DNA of 64,000 nt from Synoicihabitans lomoniglobus (GCF_029023725.1 NZ_CP119075.1:2041501-2105500); one strand, 5' to 3'. Positions 21,504 through 31,619 are shown, counted from the first letter of the stretch. Notes: a model not told the origin generated them from the letters alone. Program-made: numbers and translations.

Positions 21504-22095
21504 TGCCGTTTCCTGATAACTGAGGCAGACGCTCCCGCCGTTCGGAACACGCGAGCAATTGTCCGAACCGGCGCTCCCGCGTCGCCTCCTGTTTGGCGCT
21601 CTCGACCCAGTGTAGCGCCGTTCTCCGATAGCCCGGAGGCTGGGCGTTGAAAAATCGCCACGCCCCGGACTTGGCTGCAAAGGCCCGTTGCCGGGACGCG
21701 ACGAGTTCCGGCGGCTTGTCCTGTTCAAATGAATACGCTCCGGTGAGCGTGGGGTCGCGACGGGCGAGGGCGGCGCGACCGGCCGGCTGCATGCGCCCGG
21801 CTCGCTCCAGCGCCGCGATGGTCGCGATGTTTTTCTGGCTCCACATGGAACGCGCCTGACGCGGCGTGAAGCGCTGCACGTAACTCGTCTCGTCATAACG
21901 GCGCTTCAGGCCGTCGATCCAGCCCCAGCACAACGCTTCTTCGACCGCTTCGCCATAGGTGATCGAGGGCAGTCCGGAGTCCTTGCGGTGCAGCCCCACC
22001 CAAACTTCCGTGCAACGATCGTGATGACGAGCGAACCACGCGGTAAACTCGGCCGGAGTCTCGAAAAAAACCGGTTCGGGGTCGGAGACAGGCAT
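21487..22095 (-). CDS. YdeI/OmpD-associated family protein
   Basis: About 202 residues. The N-terminal half matches the YdeI-type fold (FFETPAEFTAWFARHHDRCTEVWVGLHRKDSGLPSITYGEAVEEALCWGWIDG) and the C-terminal half the bacteriocin-protection extension (RQARSMWSQKNIATIAALERAGRMQPAG ... FFNAQPPGYRRTALHWVESAKQEATRERR). The biochemical role of the family is not established. Start chosen at 22095 (MPVSDPEPVFFETP). Confidence 0.85.
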   Translation of the reverse strand: MPVSDPEPVFFETPAEFTAWFARHHDRCTEVWVGLHRKDSGLPSITYGEAVEEALCWGWIDGLKRRYDETSYVQRFTPRQARSMWSQKNIATIAALERAGRMQPAGRAALARRDPTLTGAYSFEQDKPPELVASRQRAFAAKSGAWRFFNAQPPGYRRTALHWVESAKQEATRERRFGQLLACSERRERLPQLSGNGTKPRP

Positions 22096-22199
22096 CGCAG
22101 CCGCAGATTGCCGGGAATCCGGCGGACAATAAATCACAAAACCCAAGCGTCAGAATCTCTTTCAACACCCCCGGCATCGGGAGTAAGTTCCTTCACCCC

Positions 22200-24434
22200 A
22201 TGTTGCGCCCCTTATTATCTCGCCCGCTGCTATCTGCGTTTGCGGTCCTTGGCACCCTCGTCCCCGCGTTCCGCCTGTCCGCGCAGGAAATCACCATCGA
22301 AGGCACCCAGTTCATGGCCTACGGTGAACCGGTCTGGCTCAACGGCATCAATGCCGCCTGGATCGATTGGAACGACTTCGGTGGCGGACGGTTCCGCGAG
22401 TTCCAAACCAATCCCAATGATCGCTCCACCCGCGGATGGGATGAGGAAATCGCCAGTTACGCTGCGGCCGGGATCAATTCCGCCCGCATCTGGATCGATT
22501 GCGACGGCACCCATGTCCTCCGCTACGACGCCCAGGGCAACGTGACCGGGACGGTCGCCGGGTTCATCGAAGACGTCGGCAAGCTCCTCGATATCGGTCA
22601 AAAATACGGTGTCTACATCATGCCGGTGCTCACCTCGTTCGATCACGCGCGGGAAAAAACATGGGAAAGCACGTGGCAGAACTGGCGCGCCTTGCTGGGG
22701 GATGATGCCAAGATCGATTCCTACATCGACAATGTGGTGATTCCACTCGTGCAGGCGTATCCGGATCACCCTTACCTCTTCGCGTGGGAAATCTGCAATG
22801 AGCCCGAGTGGATGTATGCCGGCGACACGGAGCAGCGCGGCACGACCCGGGATCGTATCGTGATGTTTCACGCCCGGGTGGCGGCCGCCATTAACAAGCA
22901 CACCACCAAACCGGTAACCACCGGCACGGCGGGGTGGCAGTGGATGAGCAGCGCCCGAGGCAATTTCAACGGCCAGCTCTACAGCGACGCCTCGCTGCAG
23001 GCACAGTTCGACGATCCCGACGCCCGACTCGATTTTTACCAGATTCACTATTACGGCTGGATGCAAAGTCAGGGCGCCAGTCCATTCGACGAAGGCGACA
23101 CCCCGACGTATTTCCTCGGCGCGGCCCCGGACCGACCGGTCATTATCGGAGAATGCCCCGGCCTCGCGACGCTTTCCGGAGGCGCCATCAAAACAGTCGT
23201 CGAAGAATACCAAACGGGCTGGGACAACGACTATCAAGGCGTCATGGCTTGGTCCTCCAGTGGCCACGACGGGGCGGGCACGTTACCTGAAATCGCGGTC
23301 GGCACGACCCGCATGGCGCGCAAATACGCGGAGCGCATCGCCATCGCCCGACCACTGTTCGCCACGCAGCCACCGGCAACCACGATCGCACCGGGCGGCG
23401 CGGCGACGTTGGGGGCCGACATTGTCGGCCGTGGCGTGATGACTTATCAGTGGCGCAAGGACGGCTCGGATCTGCCGGACGCCACCGCGGCCACGCTGAC
23501 ACTCACTGCCGTCACGGCCACCGATGCCGGTGACTACACGCTCGTGGCCACATCTCCGACCGGACTTTCCACCGAATCCCAGTCCGCCGCGGTCAAAGTG
23601 GAGGCCCTGGCTCCGGGTAAATTGAAAAACCTTTCGGTTCTCGCGCACTCCGGCACTGGAGGCGACGTATTGACCGCGGGCTTCGTTACCAACGGCGGGA
23701 CCGAAGCCAATCTCCTCATTCGCGCGGTCGCGGCCAAAATCCAACAACCGCCCTACAACGTCAGCGGCACGTTGGCTAACGCGCAGTTGGCCGCCTTCCA
23801 ACCAGACGGCACCGAGCTGGCGCGCAACGACGACTGGGCCTCCGCCTCCGCCGAAACCATGCGGGCGCTGGGGGCCTTCGACCTGGACGCCGGGAGCTCC
23901 GATGCTGTTTTCACGGGTAGTCTTCCGGCCAATACACCGGTTTCGGTCCAAGTGAGTGACACCAGCGGCGGCAGTGGTGTCGCCATTGCCGAAATTTATG
24001 ATGCGAACCGCGATCTCACCGGAAATCGTTTGGTCAATCTTTCCGCCCGCGTTCGCACGGGGGGCAGCAATGGCGCCCTGACGGCTGGATTCGTCATCGA
24101 TGGCAACGTGCCGCATCGGGTTCTTGTGCGTGGCATTGGCCCCGCGTTGGTGCCGTTCGGCGTGGCCGACGCGTTGTCCGACCCGACCTTGCGGGTCGTC
24201 AATACCGCCACCGGCGAAATCGTTGCCGCCAATGATGATTGGCAGGACCACGCCGGTGGGGCACCTCTCGTCGCCGCTTCAACCACCGCGGGAGCCTTCC
24301 CGTTGCCGGCACGCAGCTTGGACGCGGCCGTTTTGATCACGTTGCACCCGGGGTCCTACACGGTTGTCGTCACGAATACGGAAAATTCGAGCGGTGTGGT
24401 TTTGGCCGAGGTCTACGATTTAGGGGAGCGTTGA
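22200..24434 (+). CDS. Secreted GH5-like glycoside hydrolase with Ig domain and C-terminal repeats
   Basis: 744 residues. Signal peptide (1-29). The (beta/alpha)8 clan-A hydrolase (about 30-370) has acid/base E201 in WEICNEPEW and nucleophile candidate E318 in VIIGECPG; it resembles beta-mannanase/endoglucanase-like GH5 or related families, substrate not assignable. An Ig-like domain (about 388-470) has TYQWRKDGSDLPDATAATLTLTAVTATDAGDYTLVATSPTG. Then come two related repeats of about 130 residues, each with LSVLAHSGTGGDVLTAGFV- or LSARVRTGGSNGALTAGFV-like starts, DDW and VAEIYD/LAEVYD ends. Such tails are common in exported proteins of Opitutales; their role is unknown. Confidence 0.85.
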   Translation: MLRPLLSRPLLSAFAVLGTLVPAFRLSAQEITIEGTQFMAYGEPVWLNGINAAWIDWNDFGGGRFREFQTNPNDRSTRGWDEEIASYAAAGINSARIWIDCDGTHVLRYDAQGNVTGTVAGFIEDVGKLLDIGQKYGVYIMPVLTSFDHAREKTWESTWQNWRALLGDDAKIDSYIDNVVIPLVQAYPDHPYLFAWEICNEPEWMYAGDTEQRGTTRDRIVMFHARVAAAINKHTTKPVTTGTAGWQWMSSARGNFNGQLYSDASLQAQFDDPDARLDFYQIHYYGWMQSQGASPFDEGDTPTYFLGAAPDRPVIIGECPGLATLSGGAIKTVVEEYQTGWDNDYQGVMAWSSSGHDGAGTLPEIAVGTTRMARKYAERIAIARPLFATQPPATTIAPGGAATLGADIVGRGVMTYQWRKDGSDLPDATAATLTLTAVTATDAGDYTLVATSPTGLSTESQSAAVKVEALAPGKLKNLSVLAHSGTGGDVLTAGFVTNGGTEANLLIRAVAAKIQQPPYNVSGTLANAQLAAFQPDGTELARNDDWASASAETMRALGAFDLDAGSSDAVFTGSLPANTPVSVQVSDTSGGSGVAIAEIYDANRDLTGNRLVNLSARVRTGGSNGALTAGFVIDGNVPHRVLVRGIGPALVPFGVADALSDPTLRVVNTATGEIVAANDDWQDHAGGAPLVAASTTAGAFPLPARSLDAAVLITLHPGSYTVVVTNTENSSGVVLAEVYDLGER

Positions 24435-24521
24435 TCATCCCTCGCTCCCGTCGGGTGATCGTAAACATCGGCCGACGTTGATCGGTGAAGCAGACCTGCG
24501 ACGTTGGTGATTTACCCAATC

Positions 24522-25340
24522 ATGAACGATACCCCCAGCCCGTCTCCCTCCCATCGAACTGTCCTCATTACCGGAGCCGGCACGGGTATCGGTGCAGCCC
24601 TCGCTCTCCGCCTCGCACACGCGGGTTGGACCGTGATCATCGCGGGTCGTCGTCCGGAGAAACTCGAAGAAGTCGCCGCGAACATTCGAGCCGCGGGCGG
24701 CACGGTGACCGTGGTGGTGGGCGATGTGACAATGTCCGCCGACGTGGCTCGAATGGTGGCTGCCGCTGGTCCCTCGCTCGATTTACTCGTCCACAGTGCC
24801 GGCCAAGGCCACTGCCTCACGATCGACGAACTCGACGAGCAGGAGTTTCGAGAAACACTGAATGTCGCCACTGTCGGCGCGTTTTTAACCGCCAAACTCG
24901 CGTTGCCCAAACTGCGAGCGGGGCAGTCCGGCGCCGGCCACATCATCCAAATAGCCTCTCTGGCCAGTGGCGGCACCTGGAATCGCGAAGTCGGCTATGG
25001 AACGGCCAAAGGCGCCCAAGCGAAATTCGCCCTCCATTTGACTTCACAAATGGAAGTCGACGCCGCGGCGGGTGGGCGACGCATTCACGTGCACGCCGTT
25101 TGTCCCGGAACGGTGGATACGCCGTTTTGGGACCGCGTGCCGAATCGACCGATCGACCGTGCCAACGCCCTGACCGGCGACGAAGTGGCGTGGATGACGG
25201 AGGCGATTATCAACGATCCGGCTGCGACGTGGGAAACGCTCAGTGCAATCAAGCCGCGCGCCGAAATCGTGATCAAACCGCACGCGCCATTTGAACGCTG
25301 GAGCAATGTCATCGCCGTGGCCCACGAGAGCCATCCCTGA
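24522..25340 (+). CDS. Short-chain dehydrogenase/reductase (SDR)
   Basis: Classical SDR: cofactor motif TGAGTGIG (17-24), NADP-type AGRRPEKL after strand 2, HSAGQG in place of NNAG, catalytic S146, Y159 and K163 (YGTAK), and CPGTVDT after strand 6. 272 residues. ATG at 24522 preferred over the TTG 18 bases upstream. Substrate unknown. Follows the GH5 gene on the same strand after 87 bases. Confidence 0.88.
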   Translation: MNDTPSPSPSHRTVLITGAGTGIGAALALRLAHAGWTVIIAGRRPEKLEEVAANIRAAGGTVTVVVGDVTMSADVARMVAAAGPSLDLLVHSAGQGHCLTIDELDEQEFRETLNVATVGAFLTAKLALPKLRAGQSGAGHIIQIASLASGGTWNREVGYGTAKGAQAKFALHLTSQMEVDAAAGGRRIHVHAVCPGTVDTPFWDRVPNRPIDRANALTGDEVAWMTEAIINDPAATWETLSAIKPRAEIVIKPHAPFERWSNVIAVAHESHP

Positions 25341-25360
25341 CGCGAACGAGTGCATCGAGC

Positions 25361-25996
25361 TCAGTGTTCGATCAACTCGATCGTGCGAAAGTCCAAGGGG
25401 CCGAGTTCTCCTTGCAGTCCTACATGACCTGAGCGTTTCGCGATGCCTTGCGCCAAAGTGATCAACGTGCCATTGAGTTTTACGGCGAGGTGTTCGCCTC
25501 GGCAGGTGATTTCGAGACGATTCCATTTCCCGGCGGGTTCCTTGAGCGCTTCGATTTTGGCGGCATCGTAAACTTGTTCAAAGTCGCTCGCGCCGTAGTG
25601 AATCAAGGTGCCCAGCGGGTGCTCCACATCGGTGGCGTCCATGCACTGGACCTGGTAACCATTGTTGGGCCAACCATTCTCGTCGTCGTGACTGGTGGCA
25701 CCGGTGCGCACGAAGATTCCCCCGTTGGCGCGTGCTTCGTTGAATCGCACCTCCAGAATGAGGGTGAAGTCGGCATACGTCTTGTCGGAACGCAGCCACC
25801 CCGTGCCGCGATCCAAATGAAGCAGGCCCTCGCGAACCGAGAAGCGACCGCCGTTTTCAATCGTCCAACCGGACAGGGATTTGCCATCGAACAACGCTTT
25901 TGGTTCGTCGGAGCCGCGCGACACGCCGACACCGACGACGAGAAAACAGGAAACGCAAAGCGCGCGCCAAGCGCGGCGCCGGGGTGGGGTAAACAT
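25361..25996 (-). CDS. DUF1080 (3-keto-disaccharide hydrolase-type) exported protein
   Basis: 211 residues with signal peptide (ALCVSCFLVVGVGVSRG). Concanavalin-like DUF1080 domain: ALFDGKSLSGWTIENGGRFSVREGLLH, YADFTLILEVRFNEARANGGIFVRTG, NGYQVQCMD and GHVGLQGELGPLDFRTIELIEH. Members of this family cleave 3-keto-glucosides/disaccharides or bind carbohydrate. Common in Planctomycetes/Verrucomicrobia. Confidence 0.9.
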   Translation of the reverse strand: MFTPPRRRAWRALCVSCFLVVGVGVSRGSDEPKALFDGKSLSGWTIENGGRFSVREGLLHLDRGTGWLRSDKTYADFTLILEVRFNEARANGGIFVRTGATSHDDENGWPNNGYQVQCMDATDVEHPLGTLIHYGASDFEQVYDAAKIEALKEPAGKWNRLEITCRGEHLAVKLNGTLITLAQGIAKRSGHVGLQGELGPLDFRTIELIEH

Positions 25997-26086
25997 GTCG
26001 CAATTCTACCCACAACTGCGCCGGGCAAAATGCTGAAATCGCCCGGACTTGGTTACCGTCCAGCGTCGCCGTCTTCCTGTCGCGGG

Positions 26087-26503
26087 TTACTCGATCGGAG
26101 GAACCAACATTTCCCGCGGCAGGATGTCTTCGACCTGCCGGGAACTCTTGAATGCCACAAACCCTGCTTCCTCCCGACCGATGTAGTGATCGGCAGACAC
26201 CCACACCGGTCCACGGCGGCGATAGACCACGCCAAACCAACGTTCCACTCGTCGACTGATGCGAATACTCGTGAGCACCTCGAACCCGATGATCTCACCC
26301 AAACCCTCGGAAGATGATCGAAGATCCCGCGCAGCCTTGGTTTGCGCCTCTTTCGATTGATCGAGTAACCACACGTTGACGAGCGCATCCGGGCCATTGG
26401 TTTGATAGGCGGTGAAGCCGCGCTCAAAGAGCTCGCGGCCGTCGGCGGATGCGATGACGGGAATAAAACAGAGGCAAAAAAGCAGGCGGAACGAAGCGCT
26501 CAT
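26087..26503 (-). CDS. Small exported hypothetical protein, 138 aa
   Basis: Not recognised. A signal peptide (MSASFRLLFCLCFIPVIASADG) starts at the ATG at 26503. The mature part is about 118 residues (FERGFTAYQTNGPDALVNVWLLDQSKEAQ ... FGVVYRRRGPVWVSADHYIG) and looks like a small alpha/beta domain. In-frame sequence upstream to 26635 overlaps a dispersed hairpin repeat and is not part of the gene. Confidence 0.65.
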   Translation of the reverse strand: MSASFRLLFCLCFIPVIASADGRELFERGFTAYQTNGPDALVNVWLLDQSKEAQTKAARDLRSSSEGLGEIIGFEVLTSIRISRRVERWFGVVYRRRGPVWVSADHYIGREEAGFVAFKSSRQVEDILPREMLVPPIE

Positions 26504-26585
26504 TTTCAAGGGGCAGGGTAGGAGGTTACGAAGGCTCGAATGTGAGACCCGCGTGGGTTCAGAATGATCCGTGTTCGACCGTGAA

Positions 26586-26620
26586 GCAGATGCGGACGAG
26601 GTGGAACTCGTCCCTCCGGC
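26586..26620. repeat. Dispersed hairpin repeat, copy 1
   Basis: GCAGATGC, then GGACGAG-GTGGAA-CTCGTCC, then CTCCG. A perfect 7-base-pair stem with a GTGGAA loop. A second copy at 36821-36853 keeps loop and flanks but swaps the innermost stem pair on both sides. At 26683-26710 a fragment of the GCGAGCGAGC-type element seen at 38.9-39.4 kb follows. Confidence 0.6.
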
Positions 26621-26754
26621 TATCGATCTCTCCACGGAGGGACCGGTGCCACCCGGTCCGCGTTGCCCCGAAGCGCGAGCGAGCTTGCGGCCTACGAGCG
26701 TCAGACCTTTCGGTTCAAACGTAGGCCGCCCGCGGGCGGGCGCGTTTCAGTTCG

Positions 26755-29310
26755 TCAGAGCAAACTGAGCTGCGAATCGTCCGCCGGTTTCACCGAAATT
26801 TTCTTCTTCGGCTTTGCTTGCGGGGCGGACAACTCGACCGAGGTGTCGTCGGACTCGAGTTTTCCCAGAATCGATTTGGCGCGGTCGATCACGCTGGGCG
26901 GCAAGCCGGCGAGGCGCGCGACTTGGATGCCGTAGCTGCGGTCCGCCGCCCCCGATTGAATACGGTGCACAAAGATGATGTCGTCGTTCCATTCTTTCAC
27001 CGCGACGCTGTAGTTGCGTAGTCGCGGCAAGTGTTTGTCGAGTTGCGTGAGCTCTTGGTAGTGCGTGGCAAAGAGCGTGCGCGGACCTTGCTCGGATGAA
27101 CCGTGCAGGTGCTCGACGACGGCCCACGCGATACTCAGTCCGTCGTAGGTTGAGGTGCCGCGACCGATTTCATCGAGGATGATGAGTGAGCGATCCGTGG
27201 CGTTGTTGAGGATGTTGGCAGTCTCGTTCATCTCGACCATGAAGGTCGAATTGCCGCGGGCCAGATCATCGCTGGCGCCCACGCGGGAAAAGATCCGATC
27301 GACCAAACCAATCCGGCACTTGGCGGCGGGCACCCAACACCCGATTTCGGCGAGCAGGGCAATCAATGCGACTTGGCGAATGTAGGTCGATTTACCCGCC
27401 ATGTTGGGGCCGGTGATCAAGGCCAACTGTTCGCCCGAAGACGAGAGCAGGGAGTCGTTGGGCACGAAACTTTGATTGCCGCGAATGATGGCGGTATCGG
27501 GCGCTTTGAGCATCTGCTCGACCACCGGATGACGGCCCTCGGTGATCTCGAGCACGTCGCTTTCGTCGAGCTCGGGCTGATGGTAGTCCCATTCGCGCGC
27601 GAGCACGGCCCAACCGGCCAAAACATCGAGTTCGGCCAATGCGGCGGCACTGTGGCTGAGCGTGATCGACTCATCCAAAATGCGCTCGATCAACGTGGCG
27701 AAAAGTTCGCGCTCGCGGGCCAGCGCGTTGTCCTCGGCGTGGAGGATTTCCTTCTCCTTCTGCTTCAGTTCATCGGTCACGAAACGCTCGCTGTTCACCG
27801 TGGTCTGGCGGCGAATGTAGTTGTCGGGCACGAGGTGCAGATTCGATTTGGTAACGTCGATGTAGTAACCGAAATTGCCGGTGTATTTGACCTTCAGGCT
27901 CTTGATGCCGGTGCGCGCTTGCTCAGCGCTTTCGAGCTCGGACAACCACGTCTTGTTATCGCGGGTGAGGTTGCGAATGCGATCCAGCTCGGGATCGAAC
28001 CCGGAGCGGATGGCACCGCCTTCCGCGATGTCGGTGGGCATCTCATCAGAGAGCGCTCGTTGCAACAGATCGCGCAATTCCGGCAGCTCGGCGATGCGAG
28101 CCGGGTAATCCGTCGCGAGCGTTTGGCCGAAGTCGGAGAGCAAGCGGTGGATGTCCGGCACCTGCCCCAACGTGTCGCGCACGCCGCCGAGCTCGCGCGG
28201 GTTGCGCAGGCGATTTTGCAGCCTGCCGAGGATGCGGGGAATGTCGCGAATGTGGGCGAGCGTCTCGCGGAGCTCGCCCAGCAGCATGGGTTCGCCCAGC
28301 AGCTCGCCAACGGTCGCCGAACGGCGGCGAATTTCGGTCAGATCGAGTTCGGGCGCGCTGAGCCAGCGCTCCAGCAGTCGCGCGCCCGCCGCGGTGCTGG
28401 TGCGGTTGATGGCGGTGAGCAACGATCCCGCTCGCGAGCCGCGACTCGATTGAAAGATCTCCAGATTGCGCAACGTCGCCGGATCGATGAGCAGGGTGCG
28501 GGCGCTGCGATATTCCTGTAGGGCCCGCAGGTTTTCGGGTTTGGCGCAGAGGTTTTCCGTCGCGTAGTGGACCAAGGCCCCGGCGGGACCGAGGCCGGGA
28601 TGTTTTTCGTCCAGACCAAACCCCTCGAGGTTGAGCACGCCCAGCGCGTCGAGCACAGTGCGGGCGCCTTCGGCGATTTCAAAATGGTAACCCGGCAACT
28701 CCGTGACGAGGCGGTCGGCGCAAAAATCGCGCAAGGCATGCGCGTCGACATCGTCATGCGGCGCCTCGCGCCAAGTGGCGGCGTCGCCTTCGATGAGCAG
28801 CAGCTCGGCGGGTTCGAGCGCCGTGAGGACGGGGAGCAGGTTGTCCGCGCGCGCATCCGTCGCGAGTTGGAACTCGCCGGTGGACAGGTCGAGCCACGCC
28901 GCATGCAGACCCTTTTTGTCGCGATGCAACGCGCACAAATAGTGGTTGCGCGATTCGTCGAGCTGGTTGGCGGCGAGAGTCGTGCCGGGGGAGAGAATCC
29001 GGGTGAGCGCGCGCTTGACCAGTTTGCCGGGCACGGCGGCTTCGGCTTGGTCACAGATGGCCACCTTGTGACCGGCGGCGAGCAGTTTGGGCACGTAATT
29101 CTCGATAGCGTGATGCGGCACGCCCGCCATGGGATAATCCTGGCGCTTGGTCAGAGTGATGCCGCAAACCCGGGACGCGATTTCGGCATCTTCGTAGAAG
29201 ATCTCATAAAAATCACCGAGACGGAACAGCAGGATCGCCCCCTTCGGCAGGGCACGTTTCACCTCGAAGTATTGCTTCATCATCGGGGTTAACTTCTTCG
29301 GCGCGGGCAT
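26755..29310 (-). CDS. mutS: DNA mismatch repair protein MutS
   Basis: Mismatch-recognising ATPase. 851 residues with all MutS domains: the N-terminal mismatch-binding domain (TPMMKQYFEVKRALPKGAILLFRLGDFYEIFYEDA, with the Phe-x-Glu in GDFYEIF), connector, lever/clamp, and the ABC-type ATPase with Walker A TGPNMAGKSTYIRQV, Walker B LIILDEIGRGTSTYDG and ATHYQEL. The C-terminus ends QLSLL. MutL is not nearby. Confidence 0.97.
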   Translation of the reverse strand: MPAPKKLTPMMKQYFEVKRALPKGAILLFRLGDFYEIFYEDAEIASRVCGITLTKRQDYPMAGVPHHAIENYVPKLLAAGHKVAICDQAEAAVPGKLVKRALTRILSPGTTLAANQLDESRNHYLCALHRDKKGLHAAWLDLSTGEFQLATDARADNLLPVLTALEPAELLLIEGDAATWREAPHDDVDAHALRDFCADRLVTELPGYHFEIAEGARTVLDALGVLNLEGFGLDEKHPGLGPAGALVHYATENLCAKPENLRALQEYRSARTLLIDPATLRNLEIFQSSRGSRAGSLLTAINRTSTAAGARLLERWLSAPELDLTEIRRRSATVGELLGEPMLLGELRETLAHIRDIPRILGRLQNRLRNPRELGGVRDTLGQVPDIHRLLSDFGQTLATDYPARIAELPELRDLLQRALSDEMPTDIAEGGAIRSGFDPELDRIRNLTRDNKTWLSELESAEQARTGIKSLKVKYTGNFGYYIDVTKSNLHLVPDNYIRRQTTVNSERFVTDELKQKEKEILHAEDNALARERELFATLIERILDESITLSHSAAALAELDVLAGWAVLAREWDYHQPELDESDVLEITEGRHPVVEQMLKAPDTAIIRGNQSFVPNDSLLSSSGEQLALITGPNMAGKSTYIRQVALIALLAEIGCWVPAAKCRIGLVDRIFSRVGASDDLARGNSTFMVEMNETANILNNATDRSLIILDEIGRGTSTYDGLSIAWAVVEHLHGSSEQGPRTLFATHYQELTQLDKHLPRLRNYSVAVKEWNDDIIFVHRIQSGAADRSYGIQVARLAGLPPSVIDRAKSILGKLESDDTSVELSAPQAKPKKKISVKPADDSQLSLL

Positions 29311-29317
29311 GGCGGAG

Positions 29318-29460
29318 GAGCGAAACCACGAAACACCCGGAATACACGAAAATATTGCATCAGCAGGGCGTTAAGCTTCGGTTCAAAATATCGGTTCTGC
29401 TTCAGCTCGCGTTGTAGGCTTGGTCTACGGCCTTTCGTGTATTTCGTGTGTTTCGTGGTT
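29318..29460. repeat. Inverted 'cacgaa/ttcgtg' repeat between mutS and the hydrolase
   Basis: AACCACGAAACAC and GAATACACGAAAA words at 29323-29354 are mirrored by CGTGTATTTCGTGTG and TTTCGTGGTTAAT at 29436-29464. This makes a long imperfect palindrome whose right arm runs into the start region of the alpha/beta hydrolase gene. Confidence 0.6.
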
Positions 29461-30234
29461 AATCTTTCCTCACGAGATTTAGGCGGCGCCGGAAACCCTC
29501 CCATGGTGGTGCTGCACGGCATGTTAGGTTCGTCGCGCAATTGGATGAGCGCCGGGGCGGACTTGGCTCAGGATTGGCACGTGCACGCGCTCGATCAGCG
29601 CAATCACGGCAAATCTCCGCATGCCGAGCCCATGAATTACGACGCGCTGGTCGGCGACGTTCTCGCTTGGATGGACGCCCGCGCCATCGACCAAATCGAC
29701 CTCATGGGGCACAGCATGGGCGGCAAAGTGAGCATGGTGCTGGCGATACAGCATCCGGAACGCGTGCGTCGCCTGATCGTCGTCGACATCGCGCCCAAGG
29801 ACTACCTTTCCCATGGCCACCGGGCGGAATTTGCCGCGATGCACGAACTGCGCCTGAACGAAATCCGTTCCCGCGGTGAGGCCGAGCTGCGCATGGAATC
29901 CCGCGTGGCCGATTGGGGCATGCGAAAATTCATCACCACCAATCTCGAACGCGACGAAGCCAACGGTGGCTGGCGTTGGATCATTAACCTGCCCGTCATC
30001 ACCGCCGCGCTACCCGATTTGGAACGCAATCCTCTGGCGCCCACCGACACCTTCGACGGTCCGACGCTGTTTATCGCCGGCGGCAAATCTCGCTACATCG
30101 CGCCCGCCGACCATGCGGTCATTCGTCGACATTTTCCGTCCGTGCAAATCGAGACGATCGCCAACTCCGGCCACAATCCGCACATGGAGGCGCGGACCGA
30201 TCTGGTGCAATGCGTGCGAGCGCACGCCGGTTGA
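29455..30234 (+). CDS. Alpha/beta hydrolase (YbfF-like esterase)
   Basis: Core features: MVVLHGMLGSSRNW (oxyanion strand HG), ALDQRNHGKSP, nucleophile elbow GHSMGG, an acid in the FIAGGKSRYIAPAD region, and the C-terminal His in NSGHNPH. Resembles the E. coli YbfF family of small esterases. The start is uncertain: GTG codons at 29437, 29446 and 29455 all fall in a dispersed repeat, and the ATG at 29503 would remove the first strand. The C-terminus is 8 bases from the end of the convergent MATE gene. Confidence 0.85.
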   Translation: MVNLSSRDLGGAGNPPMVVLHGMLGSSRNWMSAGADLAQDWHVHALDQRNHGKSPHAEPMNYDALVGDVLAWMDARAIDQIDLMGHSMGGKVSMVLAIQHPERVRRLIVVDIAPKDYLSHGHRAEFAAMHELRLNEIRSRGEAELRMESRVADWGMRKFITTNLERDEANGGWRWIINLPVITAALPDLERNPLAPTDTFDGPTLFIAGGKSRYIAPADHAVIRRHFPSVQIETIANSGHNPHMEARTDLVQCVRAHAG

Positions 30235-30242
30235 TTGCGGGA

Positions 30243-31619
30243 TTACGCGGCGGCGGTTTCGGCCAGGCTGGCTTCCACGCCAGCGCGGCTGCGTTGGGCG
30301 TGCGGCAACCAGTCCCGTCTTTTCCAGCGGCGAAACATCACCGAACCGCGGAAACACTCGTCCACGATCATCGCAGTCCACAATCCCGGCAGCCCCCAGC
30401 CCAAATACAACCCGAGAAACCACGACAGCGGCACCCAGATACCCCACATGCCGATGAGACCGAGTTTGAGCGGAAACGTCACATCACCGGTGGCGCGGAG
30501 TCCGCACACCATGACCATGTTAAACAACCGACCCGGTTCGATCAGCAGCGCCATTTTTAGCAACAACGCCCCCAGCACGATCACCTCGGTGTTGTCGCTG
30601 AACAATCCGAGAATACTGCCGCCAAAAAGCGCCGCGGGCAGCACCGCGATCATGATGATGCCCAGACCTTGTTTGAGGGTGCGGAGCAATCGGCGATAGG
30701 CGTGTTCGAACTCTCCGGCCCCGACGTGGTAGCCGAGCAGGATTTCGTTGGCCAAGGCCAGGGCGAAGCTGAAGGCGAATACGAAATGCATCACCTGCAT
30801 CGTGTAGGACTGCACCGCGAGCGACGTCGCCCCCATCCGCGCGGTGAAGGTGGTGATCGTCATGAACGAAATCCACCAGCACAGATGCTCGCCCGCCGAC
30901 GGCAAACCGATGCGCAGGATTCGACGCAGCCGGGGCAGGGGAATCCGCACCAAATCGACCAGTCGAATGGTGATGCCGGTGCGACGCCGTAGCATGGCCC
31001 AGAACAACGCCGCCGCCACCACGCGACTGGCGGCGGTGGCGAGCGCGACGCCGATGATGCCCATCCGCGGCGCGCCAAACAGACCGAAGAGCAACACCGC
31101 GTTGCCCACGGCATTGAAAACGTTCTGCGTGATCGTGATCCACATCGCATCGGACGCACGATTGTGGGCGCGCAACACCGCCCCGACCGCCACGTTGTGC
31201 GCTTCGAGCCAAAGCGTGGCCCCGAGGATCACGAGATAGGGCTGCGCGTATTGGAAAAGCGCCTCCGGCAACTGCATGAGTCGCAACAGACCGCTGGCGT
31301 TCAGCGTGATGATGACACTGAGCAGGATGCCCAACCAAAAATTCACCGCCACCGCCGTCACTCCGGTCGCATGAGCGCCGGTCTTGTCGTTCCCGCCGAG
31401 ACAGTGCGTGACGACCACGCTGCTACCGATGCCTACGAATCCGAAGACCATGATCGCGAGGACCACGAATTGATGGGAAATTCCCAGCGCCGCCACCGCG
31501 TCGTCACCGATCGTGCTCACCATGAACACATCGATCGTGCTCGTGAGCACATGCAGCGCGTGCTCCACAAAAATGGGGAGCGCCAACGCGATCAAGGTGG
31601 GTCGAACAGATGTGGTCAT
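30243..31619 (-). CDS. MATE-family multidrug efflux transporter
   Basis: About 458 residues with twelve predicted membrane helices in two related halves. Features such as LALPIFVEHALHVLTSTIDVFMVSTIGDDAVAALGISHQ and AGLPSAGEHLCWW-type helix starts (here RIGLPSAGEHLCWWISF) are typical of MATE Na+/H+ drug antiporters. ATG at 31619 chosen (MTTSVRPTLIALALP). Substrate unknown. Confidence 0.9.
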   Translation of the reverse strand: MTTSVRPTLIALALPIFVEHALHVLTSTIDVFMVSTIGDDAVAALGISHQFVVLAIMVFGFVGIGSSVVVTHCLGGNDKTGAHATGVTAVAVNFWLGILLSVIITLNASGLLRLMQLPEALFQYAQPYLVILGATLWLEAHNVAVGAVLRAHNRASDAMWITITQNVFNAVGNAVLLFGLFGAPRMGIIGVALATAASRVVAAALFWAMLRRRTGITIRLVDLVRIPLPRLRRILRIGLPSAGEHLCWWISFMTITTFTARMGATSLAVQSYTMQVMHFVFAFSFALALANEILLGYHVGAGEFEHAYRRLLRTLKQGLGIIMIAVLPAALFGGSILGLFSDNTEVIVLGALLLKMALLIEPGRLFNMVMVCGLRATGDVTFPLKLGLIGMWGIWVPLSWFLGLYLGWGLPGLWTAMIVDECFRGSVMFRRWKRRDWLPHAQRSRAGVEASLAETAAA